Source: an uncultured Eubacteriales bacterium (lineage in GTDB: Bacteria > Bacillota > Clostridia > Peptostreptococcales > Anaerovoracaceae). Taken from it: a stretch of 10,408 nt of DNA. The stretch covers positions 1 to 10,408 of the forward strand of contig CAUEYG010000021.1 of the NCBI GenBank assembly GCA_959021945.1. Direction: 5' to 3'. Position numbers and translations under genes: made by a program. This document shows positions 6,247-10,408 of this stretch, piece by piece. Position 1 is the first letter of the stretch. The number at the start of each line of letters is the position of its first letter. The notes under the pieces are model-generated. The model searched no databases, was not told the DNA's origin, and saw only the letters and a program-made list of their open reading frames with translations.

Positions 6247-7935
6247 TTATCTTTTTAAGCCGCACGGGCCGGTTCCCTCAGGATCAGGACAGGTGCCGCG
6301 AACCAGGTTATCGTAAAACCCATAGCCTCCGGCAACATTATAGCATTGGTAGCCTTTCTGTGTAAGGATGCGGCAGGCCAGATAGCTGCGCAGGCCGCTC
6401 TGACAATGAATGTAAAGGGGAACCTGTTTTGGAATCTCCTGCATCCTTTCACGCAGGCTGTCTACTGGAATATGAAGGGCGCCCTTGATGTTGCCCATAG
6501 CATATTCTTCTGGGGTACGCACATCTATGAGTACTGCATTTTCAGGAATATTTCCAAGATCTTCCCAATGTATTTGTTTTACTTTGCCTTCCAAAAGGTT
6601 TTCCATTACATATCCTGCCATGTTCATCGGGTCTTTGGCAGAGGAGTAAGGAGGAGCGTAGGCCAGATCCAGTTCTGTTAAATCATAAGCTGTCATGTTA
6701 GCGCGAATAGCTGTCGCTAATACATCGATTCGTTTGTCAACGCCGCCAAAGCCAATGATCTGTCCGCCTAAGAGCTGCCCTGATGTTTTCTCAAAGAGAA
6801 CTTTCACTGTCATGCTGGCTGCACCTGGATAATAGGCTGCATGGGAAGCAGAGCCGATTAGGACGTAATCAAAATCCAACCCTGCAGCTTTTGCATCCCG
6901 TTCATTAAGCCCAGTGGCAGCAATGGTCATATCAAAGAGCTTTAATACAGACGACCCTTGAGAGCCGGAAAAGGCCCGCTTTATGCCGCAAATGTTGTCT
7001 GCTGCAATGCGCCCTTGTTTATTGGCCGGTCCTGCAAGAGAAATAACGGCCTGTTTGCCGGAAACAAAATGTTTTACCTGGACAGCATCGCCAACAGCAT
7101 AGATGTCAGGGTCATCTGTCTGCATATGTTCGTTGGTCTGAATGGCGCCCTTTATTCCTACGGAAAGGCCGGCTTCCGCTGCCAGGGTGTTTTCAGGGAG
7201 CACGCCCACTGCTAAAATAACAATATCAGCAGAGACAGGAGCGCTTTCTGCAAGCTGTACTTGGACTTGGTTCTTTTCATGAGCCAGCCCAACGACAGAA
7301 GACTGCAATCTCAGATCAATTCCATTGGCTTTCATGTAGTTGTGAACAATGGCTGCCATGTTGGAATCCAAAGGAGGCATGACCTGCCCGGAACGCTGCA
7401 ATAAAGTGACATCCATATGACGATTTTTCAGATTTTCCGCCATTTCCAGTCCAATAAATCCGCCGCCGATTACAGCTGCTGATTGAACATTGTGCTGGGA
7501 AATATAATCATAAATTCGGAAAGTGTCCTCCACAGTCCGGAGGGTGAAAACACGCTCCTCTGAAATTCCGGGTATGTCAGGAATTACTGGTTTTGCGCCG
7601 GGAGAAAGAATCAGCTTGTCATAAGATTCTTCATACTCTTTATTGTCTTTCAGATTGCGGACTGTGACTGTTTTCTTGTCTCTATCAATATGTACGGCTT
7701 CTTGCTGAGTCCGCACATCGATTTGAAAACGATTGCGGAAACTTTCCGGCGTCTGAAGGGTCAGGGCTTCACGATCTGTAATTTCACCGCCTACATAGTA
7801 AGGCAGCCCGCAGTTTGCATAAGATACAAAACCGCTGCGCTCTAAAATAATAATTTCTGCATTTTCATCCAGTCTGCGAAGTCTGGCAGCTGCTGTTGCT
7901 CCTCCGGCTACACCGCCGATAATTAATACTTTCAT
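6247..7935 (-). CDS. CoA-disulfide / persulfide reductase with C-terminal rhodanese domain
   Basis: FAD-dependent pyridine nucleotide-disulfide oxidoreductase fused to a rhodanese domain, 562 residues, the usual length of CoADR-RHD (Npsr-like) enzymes. Such enzymes use NAD(P)H to reduce CoA disulfide, CoA persulfide or polysulfide in the cytoplasm. The FAD dinucleotide motif IIGGVAGGATAAARLRR is at 5-21. The single active-site Cys42 lies in SYANCGLPYY, the CoADR type, in place of the CXXXXC of glutathione-type reductases. The NAD(P)H-binding motif VIGGGFIGLEMAENL is at 155-169 and the second FAD motif YAVGDAV at 279-285. The conserved YAPPYSSAKDPMNMAG is at 426-441. The rhodanese domain covers about 460-545 with catalytic Cys511 in IHCQSGLRS. 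A short tail adds Cys549 and Cys558. The start at 7935 has AGGAGG 8 nt upstream. It is third in the operon after ferredoxin and the Fe-S membrane protein (38 nt gap). Confidence 0.95.
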   Translation of the reverse strand: MKVLIIGGVAGGATAAARLRRLDENAEIIILERSGFVSYANCGLPYYVGGEITDREALTLQTPESFRNRFQIDVRTQQEAVHIDRDKKTVTVRNLKDNKEYEESYDKLILSPGAKPVIPDIPGISEERVFTLRTVEDTFRIYDYISQHNVQSAAVIGGGFIGLEMAENLKNRHMDVTLLQRSGQVMPPLDSNMAAIVHNYMKANGIDLRLQSSVVGLAHEKNQVQVQLAESAPVSADIVILAVGVLPENTLAAEAGLSVGIKGAIQTNEHMQTDDPDIYAVGDAVQVKHFVSGKQAVISLAGPANKQGRIAADNICGIKRAFSGSQGSSVLKLFDMTIAATGLNERDAKAAGLDFDYVLIGSASHAAYYPGAASMTVKVLFEKTSGQLLGGQIIGFGGVDKRIDVLATAIRANMTAYDLTELDLAYAPPYSSAKDPMNMAGYVMENLLEGKVKQIHWEDLGNIPENAVLIDVRTPEEYAMGNIKGALHIPVDSLRERMQEIPKQVPLYIHCQSGLRSYLACRILTQKGYQCYNVAGGYGFYDNLVRGTCPDPEGTGPCGLKR

Positions 7936-7973
7936 CTTAATTTCCTCCTATATCTATTTTGAATAATCTCATA

Positions 7974-8570
7974 TTATACATCCAGCTGTTTGACTGCTTT
8001 TCGGTTTTCTAATTTGCAGATGGCTTGGGTCATAGTACCCATAGGACAAAAGGCGCACCAGCTCCGCGGGCGATATAGCACCATGAAAATGAGACCTAAA
8101 ATTGCAGAGGTCAGCATTAAGCTGTAAAAACCAAAGCTAAACTGGGCAATCCACGGGCTGACAGTGCCTGCCGTATAGGTCCAGCCCCAAGGGACACGAA
8201 TGGTCCAAAACAGCTTGATTGCTTCTCGCAGTGTTTCAGCTCCGCCAGCCACAAGCCAGGTCTGGAAAATCGTATTCAGGAACATGGCCATAAAGAAGAT
8301 TAAAAATCCATAACGGAACCATTTTGAATAAACCCAGCGGGGTGTAGGGCGGTTTCTGGAGCATTTTAACTTGCCTCCTAAAAGGGAAAACAATTGTCCG
8401 CGGCCGCAAAGGTTGTTGCAGAACCATTTGTTCCTTCCAAAGAATGCGATAAGCAGAGGGAGGAAGAAATCCAGCATTCCCAGCCAGGCAAAGAGAATGT
8501 TGAAAAAACCTAATGTAAAGTAAAGAATGGACCAAATCCAAATATAGTCATACCAATGTTTTTTCTTCAT
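7974..8570 (-). CDS. 4Fe-4S-binding membrane protein (NapH/NosR/CcoG-like, Fer4_5 type)
   Basis: Polytopic membrane protein of 198 residues with two cysteine clusters of the type found in the NapH/NosR/CcoG superfamily, proteins thought to carry electrons between soluble donors and membrane or outside acceptors. Hydrophobic helices lie at about 10-30, 32-46, 83-105 and 146-168. Cluster one is CNNLCGRGQLF (Cys51, Cys55) with Cys70 behind it. Cluster two is WCAFCPMGTMTQAIC (Cys172, Cys175, Cys185), the WCxFCPxGT hallmark. There are no periplasmic FMN-binding or ferredoxin domains, so it is a minimal version. The frame is open back to 8645, but ATG 8570 has GGGAGG 7 nt upstream and overlaps the ferredoxin stop as ATGA, the classic sign of translational coupling. 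It likely exchanges electrons with the ferredoxin encoded just before it; this is inferred from context. Confidence 0.88.
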   Translation of the reverse strand: MKKKHWYDYIWIWSILYFTLGFFNILFAWLGMLDFFLPLLIAFFGRNKWFCNNLCGRGQLFSLLGGKLKCSRNRPTPRWVYSKWFRYGFLIFFMAMFLNTIFQTWLVAGGAETLREAIKLFWTIRVPWGWTYTAGTVSPWIAQFSFGFYSLMLTSAILGLIFMVLYRPRSWCAFCPMGTMTQAICKLENRKAVKQLDV

Positions 8571-8770
8571 ATTGCTGCCTCCCGTTCTTGATAAGTAATA
8601 GCGTTGGCAGGACAAATTCTGGCGCACAGACCGCAGCCCACGCAAGCGTCCCGATCAACCTTTGCAAAGCAGCCCTTCCAGACTGCAATGGCATCCTTCG
8701 GGCAAACCTTTTGACAGGCCCCGCAGGATACGCAGTAACTCCGATTTACAAGAGCATATCGTTTTGCCAT
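8567..8770 (-). CDS. 2[4Fe-4S] ferredoxin
   Basis: Small soluble electron carrier of 67 residues with two bacterial ferredoxin motifs: CVSCGACQKVCP (Cys13, 16, 19, 23) and CVGCGLCARICP (Cys43, 46, 49, 53). Each CxxCxxCxxxCP set should ligate one [4Fe-4S] cluster. An additional Cys34 lies between them. The start MAKRYALV at 8770 is chosen because AAGGAG lies 8 nt upstream. The frame extends to 8857, but that extension would cover the promoter and reach into the neighbouring terminator region. It is the first gene of the leftward redox operon. Its last codons overlap the start of the Fe-S membrane protein gene by 4 nt, suggesting that the two products work as partners. Confidence 0.92.
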   Translation of the reverse strand: MAKRYALVNRSYCVSCGACQKVCPKDAIAVWKGCFAKVDRDACVGCGLCARICPANAITYQEREAAI

Positions 8771-8778
8771 AAAATGAA

Positions 8779-8784
8779 CTCCTT
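8779..8784 (-). promoter_or_regulatory. Ribosome binding site that fixes the ferredoxin start
   Basis: AAGGAG on the - strand, 8 nt before ATG 8770, within a run of six A residues followed by GGAG. It argues against the longer 96-residue reading that begins at 8857. Confidence 0.8.
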
Positions 8785-8793
8785 TTTTCAGTG

Positions 8794-8843
8794 ATGAGCT
8801 CATTATATCTGATTTTGAAAAATAGTTCTGTAACAAAGTCACA
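8794..8843 (-). promoter_or_regulatory. Promoter and candidate operators of the ferredoxin operon
   Basis: On the - strand a perfect TATAAT lies at 8807-8802, giving an expected transcription start near 8795 and a leader of about 25 nt. At the normal -35 position (8830-8825) the sequence is CAGAAC, a very poor match. Two symmetric elements flank it. A 10-bp perfect palindrome ATGAGCTCAT (8794-8803) covers the start site. An imperfect palindrome TGTAAC-AAA-GTCACA (8829-8843, + strand, one mismatch between half sites) is centred at 8836, i.e. about -41. A perfect -10 without a -35 and with a dyad at -41 is the arrangement of class II activation, for example by CRP/FNR-family proteins. The regulator is not identifiable from this window. 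Confidence 0.5.
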
Positions 8844-8857
8844 AAGAGGGGCTTCAC

Positions 8858-8890
8858 AAAAAAAGAGAGATTCTATTGAAATCCCTCTTT
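8858..8890 (-). terminator. Intrinsic terminator of the iron-sulfur flavoprotein gene
   Basis: Read on the - strand: AAAGAGGGATT, a 7-nt loop, AATCTCTCTTT, then further T residues (a run of seven T in all, 8864-8858). The stem is 11 bp with one G-U pair. It lies about 50 nt past the stop at 8939 and directly before the ferredoxin promoter, so it insulates the redox operon from the gene upstream. Confidence 0.85.
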
Positions 8891-8938
8891 TAATCTTGGT
8901 GATTTTTGGATACTGCCCTGCAGGAGGCAGAATGCAAT

Positions 8939-9484
8939 TTAAAAGTTACGTCCAATTTCCTCGACTTGGGCAAGACTGTCTGTCTTTCGAATATCGCCCT
9001 TTTTACATACGCCTGTCACATAAAAACATCCCTTATCGTGCCAGTTCATATAGGCCATGGATTGGGAATAGGAGTTAATAATTCCGTCAAAGATGGTACT
9101 TTCTTCCATTTCTCCGCAGATCAGGAGCATGGATTCTCTAATTGGGAGCTGCTTTTCTCCCACAGCAAAGGCGTAGAATTTGTCAATAATTGCCTTTAGG
9201 CAGGAAGGAAAAGTAAACCAGTAAATAGGCGTTGAAAAAATAATGGCATCTGCCTGTTCCATGAGGGAGGCCACCTGAGCAAAATCATCTTCCTGCACAC
9301 AGGCCTGTCCATTGCCGTAACATGCGTCGCATGCAATACAGTTTTTTATGTTAAGGGCTGCAGCCGAAAGCTTTGTCGTCTTATGTCCTGCTGCCTGAGC
9401 TCCCTTTATAAAAGCGTCAGCCATGAGATCGCTGTTTCCACCGGCTCTGGGGCTTCCTGTGATAACTAAAATACGTTTTTCCAT
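8939..9484 (-). CDS. Iron-sulfur flavoprotein-like NAD(P)H/FMN oxidoreductase
   Basis: Flavodoxin-fold oxidoreductase of 181 residues (NADPH-dependent FMN reductase family). The phosphate-binding loop for FMN is TGSPRAGGNSDLMADAF (9-25), and STPIYWFTFPSCLKAIIDKF (84-103) is the second typical flavin-site segment. Between them sits CIACDACYGNGQAC, Cys49-X2-Cys52-X2-Cys55-X6-Cys62, which matches the compact CX2CX2CX4-7C motif of archaeal and clostridial iron-sulfur flavoproteins (Isf) that bind one [4Fe-4S] cluster. It therefore probably moves electrons between ferredoxin-like donors and FMN; its final acceptor is unknown. The ATG at 9484 has a near-perfect AGGAGGTG 5 nt upstream. The frame extends to 9502 but that would put the start upstream of this site. 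The gene is monocistronic: a promoter-like TATAAT lies at 9509-9504 and a strong terminator follows. MATE is divergent. Confidence 0.9.
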   Translation of the reverse strand: MEKRILVITGSPRAGGNSDLMADAFIKGAQAAGHKTTKLSAAALNIKNCIACDACYGNGQACVQEDDFAQVASLMEQADAIIFSTPIYWFTFPSCLKAIIDKFYAFAVGEKQLPIRESMLLICGEMEESTIFDGIINSYSQSMAYMNWHDKGCFYVTGVCKKGDIRKTDSLAQVEEIGRNF

Positions 9485-9489
9485 TTTGT

Positions 9490-9509
9490 CACCTCCTGGC
9501 ATTATTATA
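9490..9509 (-). promoter_or_regulatory. -10 box and ribosome binding site of the iron-sulfur flavoprotein gene
   Basis: On the - strand a perfect TATAAT (9509-9504) is followed by AGGAGGTG (9497-9490), 5 nt before ATG 9484. Expected transcription start is near 9497, giving a very short leader of about 13 nt. No convincing -35 element is seen 16-18 nt upstream. Confidence 0.5.
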
Positions 9510-9567
9510 CACGATTGCCAGAAGATTTCCTATGAAATTTGCCATAAAAGATATGGATTTTGCAAAA

Positions 9568-9593
9568 CCAATGAGGTATACTATTTGGATTGG
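9568..9593 (+). promoter_or_regulatory. Possible promoter and operator of the MATE gene
   Basis: TATACT (9577-9582) is a reasonable -10 box with a weak -35 (TGGATT, 9554-9559, 17-nt spacer). The -10 is framed by an imperfect dyad CCAA (9568-9571) and TTGG (9585-9588) with inner AG/CT matches, centred at 9578, and a further ATTGG at 9589-9593. A repressor site over the -10 is possible for an efflux gene, but the dyad is short and the evidence is weak. Confidence 0.3.
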
Positions 9594-9613
9594 CAAAGAG
9601 GAGTCAGGTAAAA

Positions 9614-10408
9614 ATGGATACAACAAAGATAGAATCAAATACATCGAATTTAGGAACACAGCCGGTCAGTACGCTGCTTTTTAAACTGGCTTTGCCGGCT
9701 ATTACAGCCCAAGTCATCAATGTGCTGTACAATATGGTGGACCGGATGTTTATCGGACATATTCCAGAGGTAGGGGCCGCCGCGTTGACAGGTGTGGGCG
9801 TTACTATGCCTGTTATTATGGCAGTCTCTGCTTTTGCGGCTTTGGTCAGTATGGGAGGGGCTCCCCGTGCTGCTATTATGATGGGGCGAAAGGAAAAAGA
9901 ACAAGCAGAACAGATTATGGGAAACTGCTTTGTTCTGTTGGTTTGTATTGCTGTGCTGCTGACTGCAGCCATCTTGTTCTTTGGCAGGGATATTTTGATG
10001 CTCTTTGGAGCCAGTGAAAATACCATTGGATATGCGGTAGAATATCTGAATGTCTATGCCATGGGAACTATTTTTGTGCAGTTAGCATTGGGGCTCAATG
10101 CTTTTATAACTACTCAGGGTCATGCTGTGACTAGTATGATTACTGTTTTAATAGGTGCGGTTTTAAACCTGATCTTGGATCCCATCTTTATTTTTGCCTT
10201 TCACATGGGTGTTAAAGGGGCGGCATTGGCAACCATTATTTCTCAAGCAGTCTCTGCCTTTTGGGTACTCCGGTTTCTCACTTCGAAAAAGACGTTTCTC
10301 AGACTGGGCCGGAAATTTATGCAGGTTCGTTTGAACGTTGTGATGCCGTGTATTGCTTTAGGTGTATCGCCTTTTATTATGCAATTTACAGAAAGCGTTA
10401 TTATTGTA
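9614..10408 (+). CDS. MATE-family efflux transporter, N-terminal part (runs off the window)
   Basis: Multidrug and toxic-compound extrusion transporter, an inner-membrane antiporter that expels drugs or other organic compounds using a Na+ or H+ gradient. The frame is open from ATG 9614 to the right edge, giving 265 residues of an expected 440-460; the C-terminal half is outside the window. A short polar N-terminus leads into the first helix, with LYNMVDRMFIGHI (38-50) and AALTGVGVTMPV (56-67), both typical of MATE proteins. NLILDPIFIFAFHMGVKGAA (185-204) is the family's well-conserved segment in the middle of the N-lobe. At least six helices can be seen. GAGGAG lies 10 nt before the start. 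It is divergent from the iron-sulfur flavoprotein gene with 129 nt between. Substrate and coupling ion cannot be told. Confidence 0.9.
   Translation, partial: MDTTKIESNTSNLGTQPVSTLLFKLALPAITAQVINVLYNMVDRMFIGHIPEVGAAALTGVGVTMPVIMAVSAFAALVSMGGAPRAAIMMGRKEKEQAEQIMGNCFVLLVCIAVLLTAAILFFGRDILMLFGASENTIGYAVEYLNVYAMGTIFVQLALGLNAFITTQGHAVTSMITVLIGAVLNLILDPIFIFAFHMGVKGAALATIISQAVSAFWVLRFLTSKKTFLRLGRKFMQVRLNVVMPCIALGVSPFIMQFTESVIIV

Noticed and set aside
8571..8645. Longer form of the Fe-S membrane protein from 8645
   Set aside because: The extension overlaps the ferredoxin cluster-two codons in another frame; ATG 8570 with GGGAGG and the ATGA overlap is far better supported.
8825..8845. Rex-type operator (TTGTTA...TAACAA) at the ferredoxin promoter
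   Set aside because: TAACAA is present, but the matching inverted half site is missing; the better dyad is TGTAAC-AAA-GTCACA.
8913..8930. Small hairpin CTGCC...GGCAG with CCTGCAGG inside, downstream of the iron-sulfur flavoprotein gene
   Set aside because: Only 5 bp of stem and no T tract; the real terminator is the 11-bp stem at 8862-8890.
1..10408. Mobile element, prophage or CRISPR content
   Set aside because: No transposase, integrase, terminal repeats, att-like duplications or spaced direct repeats were seen; all genes look like ordinary chromosomal ones.

Overview
The window looks like chromosomal DNA from a low-to-moderate GC Bacillota, most likely an anaerobic Clostridia (Lachnospiraceae/Eubacteriales-like) bacterium. 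The reasons are strong AGGAGG-type ribosome binding sites, GTG starts, sigma-A-like promoters and a gene set rich in ferredoxin, iron-sulfur and flavin proteins. No species can be named from the sequence alone. I see no phage, transposon, CRISPR, tRNA or rRNA signature, and the layout is that of core or near-core genome.

Layout, left to right. (1) The 3' end of a gene for a membrane-anchored protein with an acidic Ser/Thr/Glu linker runs in from the left and ends at 359, followed by a clear intrinsic terminator. (2) A rightward block follows: ung (uracil-DNA glycosylase), a LemA-family protein, a large DUF2207 membrane protein with a Gly-rich tail, and an NhaC-family Na+/H+ antiporter. The genes are separated by 15 nt, a 20-nt overlap and 42 nt, so they probably form one transcript. 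A near-consensus promoter sits directly on the ung start codon. (3) A leftward block reads ferredoxin (8770-8567), then a 4Fe-4S membrane protein (8570-7974, ATGA overlap), then CoA-disulfide/persulfide reductase with a C-terminal rhodanese domain (7935-6247), then 102 nt later a SAM-dependent methyltransferase (6144-5005). The last gene converges on the antiporter. (4) Further right, a leftward iron-sulfur-flavoprotein-like NAD(P)H/FMN oxidoreductase gene ends in a strong terminator. (5) A divergent rightward MATE-family efflux transporter gene starts at 9614 and is cut by the window end.

How the genes may work together: the ferredoxin, the Fer4_5-type membrane protein and the CoADR-rhodanese flavoenzyme are tightly packed and probably co-translated. 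This suggests a small redox module handling sulfane sulfur or CoA disulfide, with low-potential electrons supplied through ferredoxin and a membrane protein; that link is inference. The Ung-LemA-DUF2207-NhaC block has no obvious single pathway. LemA and DUF2207 proteins are commonly found as neighbours and may act together at the membrane.

The most interesting non-coding signals are a perfect 15-bp inverted repeat bracketing the start of the methyltransferase gene, the promoter-on-start-codon arrangement at ung (possible leaderless mRNA), and a ferredoxin-operon promoter with a perfect -10, no recognisable -35 and an imperfect palindrome centred near -41.
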